Assembly: GCA_033439295.1 (NCBI GenBank)
Contig: JAVTLE010000023.1
Coordinates: forward strand, 2,826,530 to 2,890,529
DNA: 64,000 bases
Reading direction: 5' to 3'
From: Deuterostichococcus epilithicus
Lineage: Eukaryota > Chlorophyta > Trebouxiophyceae > Prasiolales > Stichococcaceae
Numbering within the stretch: position 1 is the stretch's first letter; every line of letters starts with the position of its first letter. The notes beneath the pieces are model-generated. The model ran no database searches, was not told where the DNA came from, and saw only the letters and a program-made list of their open reading frames with translations. Made by a program: the position numbers and the translations under genes. Shown piece by piece: positions 25,801-33,114 of the stretch.

Positions 25801-27069
25801 ACTTTGCCGGCGTCGAGGAGATGCGCACCAACGAGCGCCTGTTCAACCGCGTCGCGCCCATGGGCGTCAACGACATCGCCATGGCGTGCCAGTACAAGTT
25901 CTTCGAGGAGCCCAAGCTGGACATCCCGGTCACCTCGTTCGACGGCCTGGAGGACAACACCATCGACACAGGTGCATGAACTTGCTCAGCTGGAACTCCT
26001 CAGGCAGCCTGGGTTGTTGTGAGACCTCCGTACGAAGTGCCATCTCGAGGCTGTTCACGCCCCTCGGCAACAGGTATGCGCTTCAGACACCACTGGCAGC
26101 CGCTCCATGCCCTCTGGCTACAATGGCAATAGCAGAGATGACCGAGCGTCTGTTCAGGGTTTTTCTGACAGACAAACCTGATTTACGCTCCGCAGGCAAC
26201 GTCGGCCAGTGGTGCCAGTACACGACTGGTGCCTTCCGCAATGTGCCCATCGTCGGTGGCGACCACTACTTCGTGTCCACTCACTACCAGGTGCCTGGAC
26301 AGCTTCCTGACTTGCTGCGATGTGCTACTCCGCAACGCACTGCATTCGGTGTCTGCCTGTATGTGGGCTGTGGAAGCTTCTGATGCTGGCGGCGTGCTGC
26401 CTGGGCACATGTGCCTCTGACAACACGGAATGGATCGGTGCACCTCACGATGTGCGCACCGGTCTGTTTTGCTAGGAGGTCGTGAATGTGGTGGGCACCC
26501 AGCTGCTGGCGCTGCTCGACGGTGCCGCCGCGAGCGGCGGTGATGCAAGTGCTGGGGGCGGCGGACTGATGGAGGGGCACTCCTGGCTGGAGGAGGCCGG
26601 GGGCGCCGGCGGTGGCTCGGAAGAGGGCGGCGCGGCGGGCGCAATGCAGGCGGCAAGCCTGCCTTCGCTGGCGGCCGCGCTGCCGGTGCTGGCGGCCCTG
26701 CCGGCGCGGCCGGCGGGGCGGCAGCTTCCCGCTGCAGCAGACGCAGGGGAGGGCGGTGCTGCCGTGCAGGCAAGCGGCGATCGGCAGCATTCGGCGGGAG
26801 GGCCGTTGCTGCCGCCGCGTCCCGCCACGACCTCAGTGGGCACCCAGGCTGGCGAGGCGGGGGCACGGCTTGAGGATGCGCCACATCCGCCGCTGGAGCT
26901 CGATGCCCATGCAGCGTCCGGGGGGCAGCCTGCTGCCGCCGAGACGGCTGCGGACGCACTGCGGCGCCTGGAGAGGAGGGTCGAGTCCTGGGCCGCGCTG
27001 CAGCTGTCGCTGGCGGTGCTGTCGGTTCCAGCGCTCTTGCTCGGCGTCTGGCTGAACAGGCGGGTTTAG
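1..27069 (+). CDS. Giant modular type I polyketide synthase (5'-truncated by window edge)
   Basis: Multi-exon gene for a type I PKS that extends a chain by repeated condensation, ketoreduction and dehydration on carrier proteins. The window opens inside a KS ([17 protein letters not shown]) and the gene ends with TAG at 27067-27069. Visible order: KS1-DH1-KR1-ACP1-ACP2, KS2-DH2-KR2-ACP3, KS3-DH3-KR3-ACP4-TE1-ACP5-TE2, then a hydrophobic tail. Single exons tie modules together: 4203-6018 runs KR1-ACP1-ACP2-KS2, about 12539-12830 runs ACP3 into KS3, and the end of TE1 runs into ACP5, so this is one polypeptide and not a cluster. No acyltransferase (GHSxGE) or enoylreductase is seen. Multimodular PKSs are known in Chlamydomonas and Chlorella-type algae; the Chlamydomonas one acts in zygospore wall maturation. 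The product here is unknown. Introns are mostly GT-AG with two GC-AG. Single Ns occur in GC-rich stretches. Some linker exons, for example 11.7-12.0 and 17.4-18.5 kb, are uncertain. Confidence 0.93.
1601..1793 (+). other. GC-AG intron in KS1
   Basis: The exon ends ...TTCCAG, the next bases are gcaagcaatg, and the 3' end is ccgcgtgcag. Splicing there restores the conserved KS motif [13 protein letters not shown]. The strong GCAAG 5' site after AG fits the minor GC-AG class. Confidence 0.7.
1866..3080 (+). other. PKS DH1 domain with post-AT-like linker
   Basis: After KS1 only about 20 residues pass before WQRKRLWY, which resembles the linker that normally follows an acyltransferase. The dehydratase hot-dog fold follows. 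The catalytic His motif HxxxGxxxxP ([12 protein letters not shown]) is formed across the intron between 2009 and 2207. The second motif, HPAVLD with the catalytic Asp, is at about 2641-2660. Both catalytic residues are present, so the domain is probably active. Confidence 0.85.
3170..4640 (+). other. PKS KR1 domain
   Basis: Ketoreductase. A structural subdomain begins near [10 protein letters not shown] (3183). The NADPH site is [11 protein letters not shown] (about 3760), followed by VVHAGG near 4000. After an intron (about 4022-4202) come the catalytic Ser in [14 protein letters not shown] and Tyr/Asn in [10 protein letters not shown] (about 4320-4395), then [12 protein letters not shown]. 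All active-site positions are kept. Confidence 0.88.
4797..5005 (+). other. PKS ACP1 domain
   Basis: Acyl carrier protein. The phosphopantetheine Ser is in [15 protein letters not shown] (about 4858-4905), followed by [18 protein letters not shown]. It sits directly before a second ACP, separated only by an Ala/Gly-rich linker of about 30 residues. Confidence 0.93.
5084..5298 (+). other. PKS ACP2 domain (tandem partner of ACP1)
   Basis: Second acyl carrier domain, with the phosphopantetheine Ser in [15 protein letters not shown] and then [18 protein letters not shown]. Nearly the same sequence as ACP1, so an internal duplication. It is followed in the same exon by KS2. Confidence 0.93.
5415..7815 (+). 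other. PKS KS2 domain
   Basis: Starts [13 protein letters not shown]. The active-site Cys is in [11 protein letters not shown] (about 5965-5995), the His in [12 protein letters not shown] (about 7214) and the second His in [13 protein letters not shown] (about 7340-7380); the end is FGMSGVNAH. Exons about 4203-6018, 6225-6357, 6541-6729, 7159-7388 and 7563-7852. A nine-residue Gly run (7279-7306) lies in a surface-loop position. Ns at 5790 and 5795 fall in an Ala-rich loop. All catalytic residues are present. Confidence 0.93.
6358..6540 (+). other. GC-AG intron in KS2
   Basis: The exon ends ...GACGCCAG, followed by gcaagcgtct; the acceptor is actacag. Joining gives [16 protein letters not shown], the expected KS core. 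This is the second GC-AG intron with the same GCAAGC start as the one at 1601. Confidence 0.7.
8161..9240 (+). other. PKS DH2 domain with post-AT-like linker
   Basis: Starts with [11 protein letters not shown], a post-acyltransferase linker look-alike, although no acyltransferase is present. The His motif is built across the intron 8307-8520: LLDHR then [10 protein letters not shown], fitting HxxxGxxxxP. The second motif is CHPAVADG (about 8985-9008), keeping the Asp. Probably active. Confidence 0.84.
9340..11436 (+). other. PKS KR2 domain
   Basis: Structural half begins at [11 protein letters not shown] (9343). The nucleotide site is split by an intron: SGSVLITG (to 10092), then [15 protein letters not shown] (from about 10249). 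[13 protein letters not shown] at about 10657. The catalytic Ser and Tyr/Asn are in [14 protein letters not shown] and NYAAANAAL (about 10965-11035), then [11 protein letters not shown]. Exons 10249-10385, 10564-10746, 10909-11128 and 11331-11436. Confidence 0.87.
12215..12660 (+). other. PKS ACP3 domain
   Basis: Carrier domain split by an intron after the phosphopantetheine site: [10 protein letters not shown] (to about 12311), then [17 protein letters not shown] and [14 protein letters not shown] (from about 12539). The same exon continues into KS3, proving the module link. Confidence 0.9.
12781..15972 (+). other. PKS KS3 domain
   Basis: Begins [15 protein letters not shown]. The Cys is in [11 protein letters not shown] (about 14074-14102), the His in HGTGTALG (about 15229), then [10 protein letters not shown], the second His in [14 protein letters not shown] (about 15500-15540), and [12 protein letters not shown] at the end. 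Exons about 12539-12830, 13054-13139, 13395-13602, 13926-14128, 14344-14436, 14611-14857, 15175-15252, 15409-15544 and 15753-16008. The catalytic set is complete. Confidence 0.92.
16201..16970 (+). other. PKS DH3 domain, probably inactive
   Basis: A single exon in the dehydratase position. The first motif reads [15 protein letters not shown]: His and the first Gly are kept, but the Pro of HxxxGxxxxP is Ser. The second motif reads [11 protein letters not shown], with Ser where the catalytic Asp belongs. DH1 and DH2 keep both. By family rules this copy should not dehydrate, so module 3 would leave a beta-hydroxyl. An N at 16727 lies between the motifs. Confidence 0.75.
17161..20716 (+). other. 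PKS KR3 domain
   Basis: Structural half from about 17220 ([11 protein letters not shown]) through 17730-17963, with [11 protein letters not shown] at about 18350. The Rossmann site [13 protein letters not shown] is at about 18610-18650, then GVVHAAGAQ (about 19006). The catalytic region is [17 protein letters not shown] (about 19428-19480), and after an intron [12 protein letters not shown] (about 19708) and [12 protein letters not shown]. It is intact but cut by many introns. Confidence 0.85.
21196..21690 (+). other. PKS ACP4 domain
   Basis: Carrier domain with the phosphopantetheine Ser in [17 protein letters not shown] (about 21300-21348), then an intron and [17 protein letters not shown] from 21606. 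It differs from ACP1-3 (QGLDSL rather than EAG.DSL) and is the twin of ACP5. Confidence 0.9.
21755..23805 (+). other. PKS TE1 domain, thioesterase with Cys nucleophile
   Basis: Thioesterase of the type II-like alpha/beta hydrolase family. Motifs: [38 protein letters not shown], nucleophile elbow [12 protein letters not shown] (about 22498-22533), acid region [11 protein letters not shown] (about 23065-23095) and His in VGGDHYFV (about 23425-23448). The usual elbow is GHSxG; here Ser is Cys and the preceding His is Thr. The domain would release or edit acyl chains from ACP4. Confidence 0.85.
24030..24630 (+). other. PKS ACP5 domain
   Basis: Helix I is on the exon that ends TE1 ([12 protein letters not shown], to about 24090). 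The next exon (from 24286) has [14 protein letters not shown] and the phosphopantetheine Ser in [17 protein letters not shown]. Then comes [14 protein letters not shown]. Paralogue of ACP4. Confidence 0.88.
24715..26290 (+). other. PKS TE2 domain, thioesterase with Cys nucleophile
   Basis: Near-copy of TE1: [17 protein letters not shown], then [19 protein letters not shown] (about 25001), [12 protein letters not shown] (about 25339-25374), [11 protein letters not shown] (about 25936-25970) and VGGDHYFV (about 26255-26280). Cys again replaces the nucleophile Ser. The following exon repeats [11 protein letters not shown] from TE1's tail. Confidence 0.87.
26992..27069 (+). other. C-terminal transmembrane segment (tail anchor) of the PKS
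   Basis: The last exon (26476-27069) holds a long Ala/Gly/Pro-rich linker and a short charged helix ([13 protein letters not shown]). It ends with about 19 hydrophobic residues ([19 protein letters not shown]) and NRRV-stop. A single hydrophobic helix within about 5 residues of the C-terminus, flanked by basic residues, is the tail-anchor pattern. It predicts a membrane-bound enzyme with its domains in the cytosol. Confidence 0.75.
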
Positions 27070-27390
27070 AGTGGTGGGAGTCACTGATGCATCATCCTAG
27101 GTGGCCGGATGTTTCTGCAGGCCGAGCACTAGCATGTCTCGCGGCTAGTTCATGATGTTGTACGTCACTGTTGGCGCACCAGCGCATGTCTCATTTTGTT
27201 CCCGTTTTGTGGTTTCCGCTTGTGTGTTTGTTCGGTGCTGTTATCGCAATATCCAGCAACTTGCGCATTCCAGCACGCTGGAATGGCCGGCCCGATGGCT
27301 GCAAGAGTGATTCCTCGTGCAGTAGTCATCATTTGTGTCGCAGATCCCACTCACACTGCTGGCAGCACGTTGCGTTACCTGAATGGTACA

Positions 27391-27395
27391 TGTAA
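27391..27395 (+). terminator. Candidate polyadenylation signal of the PKS gene
   Basis: TGTAA, the word used by green algae, lies about 320 bases past the PKS stop. Short motif, so only suggestive. Confidence 0.35.
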
Positions 27396-27576
27396 TTACT
27401 ACTACAATGCAAAATTCAGCGTGCATCTTCGCCGACAACAGACGCAGTGGCCGCTCAATCAGCCTTCAAACGAGAAACCACACTACATCATGCACACACC
27501 ACCTCCGCTGCAACGGCGAAACAACGCTGATTCTCACATGCCAACTGCCACGGCAGATGCGGCAACGCAAGCCACA

Positions 27577-27581
27577 TTACA
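27577..27581 (-). terminator. Candidate polyadenylation signal of the bZIP gene
   Basis: TGTAA on the minus strand, about 110 bases downstream of the bZIP stop. Confidence 0.35.
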
Positions 27582-27691
27582 TATTATGTCGTTTCATGCC
27601 GGAAAAAGGGTTCAGGTCGTGGGTTTCAGATACAATCTTCGACCGTAGTCGGCAGTGTGGGGCTGCTGCAGCAAGCTTCAGAATCGCTGCC

Positions 27692-30600
27692 CTAGCTGGA
27701 GTGCATGACGGCGCCTTGCCAGCTGCTTGCAAGGCCGGCATCCGTCGGCGGCACACACTCAGCACGCAGCGGCAGCGGGAGGATCTCCTCCAGCGGCACC
27801 AGCTCTCCTCCTGCCTCCTGGACAGCAATGCCAGCAGCTTCAATGTCAACAACGTAGAAAATGCATCACAACATCTCATGTCTGCCGCAGACTCCTCTCA
27901 TTGCGGTCAACTTTCCACTGGACTCGCCAATGAGCGCTTGCATTGCGTGCAAGCAGGTGTATCAGGCCACACCTGGGCGCCACGCTCGAGCAGCTGCTCT
28001 GACGAAGGCTGCCCAGCCACCCGGGCCAGCACCTCTGCATCAACATCAGATCCGATGCTCAGAAGGCACATGATTCCGAAACCACAGACACACAGTGAAG
28101 TCGTTCCTTGATATCTGATGTGACCCCCTCCCTGCAGCGAAGCGAGGCAGCATGCAGCACGCCTGCAACGGCGAAGATGCGGACGCCCTCTGGGTAGGAG
28201 CGGATGTTCAGCATGGCGCTCTGCATGAGAGAAGGATACGGATTTGATAAAGGAAAGCAAATTCGAAGTGCGTGGGGTTGCAATTGAGTGAAGCAGCGCG
28301 GGTGGAGAGGCGCACCTGGAAGCACGTGAGGATGCGCCGCCACAGGATCATACTGGCCTGCGGATGAACAGCAGTATCATGTGACTGCCTCACGACAGCT
28401 GCCCAACAAGCGCAGGTGATGATATTGTCACATGAAGTTTGGTCACCTCATATGATTCCACTGCAATGGTTGACGCCTGGTGCTACATACAGCAATGCCG
28501 CACGGGCGCTTGCCTTTGCGTAGCAGCAGTGCTCGTCTCGGATTGTTCCCTTCAGTGCATCCATGACGCACTCTGCGCGCTCGAACGGCTTGCCGTCAGC
28601 GGGCGCAGAGCCCTGTGGCAGCGGCAGCGCCTCCTGCAGGCATCAGGACTGGCGTCGCTTGTCCGCTTTGCAACTGCGTCCACCACTAGCCGGCGACGAG
28701 GTGCAGTGCGGCTTGACAAGCACGGCACGTTTTCCAGGACGAGTGGACAGAGTGATCATCAAAGAGCGTGGTCCTCACAGCATGGGGGAATCTGAACAAT
28801 GACGTCCTTTGAAAGCACAATCGGGGAGCGTCTTCGCCGACACACCTGCAGCTGCTCGGTCAGCGCAGCGCGACGAGCCTTCAGTCGGCCCAGGTTGAGG
28901 TAGAAGGCACCCGCAGCGCAAACAGCAGCCGCTGCTGGTGCTGCGTCAGCTGCGCGATGTCCGCCATGCGCCAGTCCTCGGCGTCCGGGCTTACGTCCCG
29001 GTGCGGCCGCTGACCCTCAGCGGCGCGGTGGGTCATGTGCCGCAGCGCTTCCTGTGGCGACAAAGCGCTGCCGTGACAGCTGCACGTCTGACGGGGCCAG
29101 GATGTGTCTGCTTGGCGTGTGCCGGCTGCGATACCGCCGAGTGCGGCCTTCTACTGGCATTCTGCAGCCAGCAGGCTGCCGCAGCACGCTGCCGCGTCGC
29201 CTCACACTTCCAGGCAGGCTGTTCATCTCGGGTGTGGCTGCTTTATGAAACACCTTTACAATCTCATGCTTCACTGCCCGTACCTTGACGTTGTCAGGGT
29301 GTCCCGCCAGCACAGACGCCCACAACTGGCCAGCCTCAAAGGCGAGGCGCTCCTGCGCAACGATTGCAGATTTTCGCCATTGCCCACAACTGAGGCGTCC
29401 AAATCGAGGACGATTCGTGCGCCATAAAGATCAAACTCGCATTCAAGAGGTGCAAGTTCAAGGGGCAGGTTCAAGAGGTTTTCAAGTATGTGCAGCAGGT
29501 GTGTGCGGCTAGTGCTTGGAGGTTTCCAATGCCCTCGAACAGTGGAACTCCGAGGAGCGCCTGCGACCCACCAGCCGCAGGCCGGCGGGCGACAGCGGGT
29601 TGTCCAATGATTGCACGAGGCACTCCGCGTGCGCACACATGTACTTGCGCCATAGCTCCCCCACCATTGGCGGAGTCAGCCGGCACAGCTGTGCACAAGA
29701 GCAAACTCGGTCAGAGCCCAAGAGGGACTGATGCACCGCTGGTCAGTTGTGGCAGAGCGCTGGAAGGGCAGTTCCACATGCCGGCCCCTCTTCTGACGGT
29801 GTGGCCCCAGACTGCCCTGCAGAGCCGTGCCGCCGCTGGTTCAACAGCAGCTACAAGTACAGACCTGCTGGTGCGACATGCGCCTGGGAGCGGACGGGTC
29901 CACAGTGACGAGGATGTCACCGCCTAGGTGCGGATCGCCGCTGAACAGAAAGCACCGAATCGATGCATCCATCCCCCAGCAGTCCTGCGGCGCCACCAGA
30001 GCATGTTGTAAACGCTGCAACATGGTGATGTGCCGCAGGAACTGCAGCCGGCACATGAACGAGCAGGATTCGTCACATCTGCACCGCTCTCAAGTGCTCA
30101 CCTGCTGAGTTGCTGCCGCAGCCGGTGCAGCAGCTGCGCCCACCTCTGCTGCTGCCCTGGGAGTCGATTGCCGCTCTAGAAGTTCGTCCTGAGAAATAAG
30201 CACCTTGGTGTGATGAGCTTCTCAGGCGTGGACGCCTCAGTTGTCAACCATCTGCGAGCCTTCCTTGTGCCTGCATGCTGCCGTTGCTGTGCCCATCACA
30301 ACAGATGCAGATTGCGGGCACGCCTTCTCACGCCGCAGCAATTCGAGCTCTCGGGTCAGATCTGCCACTTTGCTCTCGGCTGTTGTCAGCCTCTCCTGTG
30401 CAGCAATGGAAAATATTGAATCTCGGTGCCCTGCTGATGCAGCAGAGGCTACGGAGGCTGAATGACCAGACCTGCTCGCTCACAGGTTTTGAACTTGCAG
30501 CGCACTGCACTGCACGTACAGCCCGTCACCTTCTGCCGCTCCCTGTACCGCCGCTGCGCCTGCCGGTGTATGTCCTTGCGCAGCCGGGCGCCGCTGCCAG

Positions 30601-31124
30601 CAGCCTGAGGCTGCGCCGCGTGCACATGCGACGGCGCTGGCTCTGCTGCGTGGTGTTGGTCGTCGCTGCTGCTGCTGGGGGCTGACCCGTCGCCGGTTTG
30701 AGCAGATGTGATGGACGGCCGCTGGGAGGCGGTGCACTGCGCCGTCACCAGCTGTACGGCGTCGGCGACGCCGCGCTCATCATCTGCCGCTGCAAGCGGC
30801 TGAAGATCTTTTGGAACCTGCGCAGCAGTGGCATGGACATGAGCCGGTCGATGTGACCTGCAGCCGCACCGATTCCTTTGCTGACAGGGGTCAGGCTGAC
30901 GCTCCACGCGGGCGCGCGGAGCAAGACCTGTACTTTTCGAAGGTTCATGCATGGTAGAAGCTGCCCGCACCTGCGAAAGATCGGCTTTGCTTGGCTCATG
31001 GTTAATTTCGGGTGGAGCAACAAGGCTCGACTGCTCCGCCTTCGAAGAAGTCTGAACCAAAGGGCAGAGGCTCCCCGCCGCTCAGGAACTCCTGGGCAAG
31101 CGCATCGAGGCTGCAGTCGTTCAT
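27692..31124 (-). CDS. bZIP transcription factor with long C-terminal domain
   Basis: Multi-exon gene read leftwards. Likely start ATG at 31124 (MNDCSLDALAQEF, acidic). A Ser/Gln-rich stretch leads to the basic region DIHRQAQRRYRERQK (about 30530-30580). After an intron comes the zipper ERLTTAESKVADLTREL (from 30395), in bZIP register with Ala, Leu, Leu at d positions. Later exons: about 30188-30102, 30042-29863, 29691-29588, 29357-29293, 28.97-28.84 kb, 28642-28509, 28362-28321, 28227-28180, 28047-27981 and 27817-27692 (ends AVMHSS, TAG). These form a C-terminal domain I cannot name. Oddities: the invariant Asn of the basic region is His, and two places (about 31.0 and 28.9 kb) need a frame change, meaning an unseen intron or base error. 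Expected to bind DNA as a dimer in the nucleus. It is convergent with the PKS; a regulatory link is only speculation. Confidence 0.8.
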
Positions 31125-32552
31125 TCTGATCGACAAATGCTGATCGACAACGTTCGCGCGTGGAGCTTTCCCGACGGAAGCACGGTGCAACTTGCATCGA
31201 ATGCCGCGGTCAGGCCGGCACTGTAGCTGTCGTGTTGCTCACACCATTACGGTAGTGTGCGAGCGGGCTTCCGACGGGTGGCAAGCTCGTGTGTGAGGCT
31301 CAGACACGTGCCCGCCAAATATCCCGCTGATATCATCAGTCATGCCGGCTGATACGCTCCGCCTGGTGTGACGGAGTGTCTCCGCGACGATGGAGACGAA
31401 CTCCAAAGCGCTCAAGGTGGTCGGTCGGGCATGACCGCGACAACCGAGCGCAGCTACAGTGAGGCAGGGGGCCAGGGGCGGGCTGACCGGATCAATAGGG
31501 CGTGCGCAAAAGGGCGGCGGTTGCGGTGGCATGGCGGCGTCCTCGCGCACGATGATGATACGACAGCCCCCATCTCCGCACCGGCGACACAGACCACTGC
31601 GGGGGCGATGGTCCACTGCCTTTGACCGTGCTCACACGGGGCCATGGGGGCGGGGTGGCTCTGCTTGTCGCAGGCCTGCGTGCAGACAGCTTGCCTATCT
31701 GCGGTGGGCCAGGACGCTGCGGCATCGGCAATGCGGTGCTTTGTTTGTGACCGCAAAACACCTGAGGTGCAACAGCGAAGAATGAGCAACCATCAGTAGA
31801 GGGAAGCGATGAAGCGAATCGGTGAACTTGGCGAGGTTGTAGTAGGCAGTTGCTAGTAAAGCTGTCTATGCTGGCACTCTCCGGGCTTGCCTCCCCCAGG
31901 CGGGCGGCGGGGGTTTGTGAGCCGTTAGGCTCCATCGAAGGCGTCCCCCAGCTGCAGCTCCGATGGCTCCGGCCGCCACACGCGCGCTCGCCACCGGCCG
32001 CTGTATGTAGTGCCTTATTAGGTTATTACGACCCAGAAAACCCCGATCTGCTTCACTTTTCACGCTTTACATCCCAGGCTCAGCAAAGCACGAGCAACTA
32101 GTAGGGGGGTAGCTTTTGAAGCGGCGTTGAGGCAGCGAAGACGAGCTATACATGCAAACCACTGGGGCACGACAAAGGTCAGGGCAGCAGAAGCGGTCTC
32201 GAGGCAGTCAGGCGGCGGTGTGGACATGTATTACTGTCCCCGCAACCAAGGAAACGAGAACCAAAGTGCGAGCGGATGGGATGCACTCAGGCGGGGCGGG
32301 CCAAGCAGCATGCACACAACAGAGAAGGCGCCTGACTCGAGGGTCGGGCTGACAAGCAGTGTCCCAGGTGCGCTAGACGGTGGCTGGCAATGTGTCTTGT
32401 CCGGCATGCGCGATGGCCCTGTTGGGTGTCATGGGCGGAGCGCGTGGAGTGGCACACCAACTGACAACTCACACAGCCCCTGCAGAGCAACTGGGTATTC
32501 AACGGCGGCGCTACGGCTAGATAACGGGCTAGAAAACCTCAAACGATCCCAG
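31125..32552. other. Intergenic region upstream of the bZIP gene
   Basis: About 1.4 kb with only unconserved open frames on both strands. It should contain the bZIP promoter. I see no TATA-like or repeated element worth naming. Confidence 0.6.
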
Positions 32553-32626
32553 ACCTCATTAGTCTAGCCTGGTTAGGATAACTGGCTTTCACCCAGTCGG
32601 CGGGGGTTCGAATCCCCCATGAGGTG
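32553..32626 (+). tRNA. tRNA-Glu (anticodon TTC)
   Basis: Full cloverleaf of 74 bases including the discriminator G. The acceptor stem ACCTCAT pairs with ATGAGGT over 7 bp. The D arm has GGTTAGGATA. The anticodon stem is ACTGG/CCAGT with loop CTTTCAC, giving TTC. The T arm is GGGGG-TTCGAAT-CCCCC. No intron and no encoded CCA. The core GGCTTTCACCCAG is typical of eukaryotic nuclear tRNA-Glu. Confidence 0.95.
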
Positions 32627-32697
32627 AACGTTTTTGCACGGTTTCTGCGAGCTGGGACGGCATTTCGGCTGCATCTCGGCTGCTGGCTGCAGTCGTC

Positions 32698-33072
32698 TCA
32701 CCTTTTGCTTGGCAGCCGGTGCCGCTGACAACGCAACTGCAACCGCAGCAGTTGCCTACGTGCCTACGTACTGCTGGCTCGTTGCTGCACAGGATCCAGA
32801 TCCCCTGCGGCAACAGCTCGGATCTCTCTTGTGGAGAGGAGGGGTGCTCATGAGAGAAAAAGGATCGATGGTACCGCATGCACATCAAGTGAAAGCAATG
32901 GGGTCTGGCGTCGTCGAAATATGCTGAGACAGGCACAAACTACACGCGGTCTCACCTTTGTAATGCTTACCAGCCGAGTACCGCTGACAATAATGCCGAA
33001 GGCAATGCGCAAGTGACTGCTGCTGGCTCGCTGCTGGAAAGATCCAATAAATCCCATGCAGCAGAAGCTGTG
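32698..33072 (+). repeat. Diverged direct repeat, two units of about 115 bases
   Basis: Unit 1 starts near 32698 and unit 2 near 32951. Both open with tcaccttt, then a cagccg..gt.ccgctgacaa block, then ctgctggctcg.tgctg and gatcca. Spacing is about 253 bases. No coding sense seen; origin unknown. Confidence 0.5.
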
Positions 33073-33114
33073 GATATACAGCGTTCAGCTGGCACATTCA
33101 GAGAGAGAGAGAGA

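Larger units (their letters stand above)
27070..27691. other. Convergent intergenic region, no gene
   Basis: Lies between the PKS stop and the bZIP stop on the opposite strand. It is less GC-rich than the flanking exons, with no conserved reading frame. It holds both genes' 3' ends and TGTAA words on each strand. Confidence 0.7.

Noticed and set aside
1-27069. Several separate PKS genes instead of one
   Set aside because: Exons span the module borders (KR1-ACP-KS2, ACP3-KS3, TE1-ACP5) and no internal start or stop region is seen.
1-27069. Enoylreductase or methyltransferase domain in the PKS
   Set aside because: No LxHxxxGGVG-type or SAM-binding motif found between DH and KR in any module.
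31239-31935. Minus-strand frames of 111-147 residues upstream of the bZIP gene
   Set aside because: No conserved motif, low-complexity composition, no convincing splice borders.
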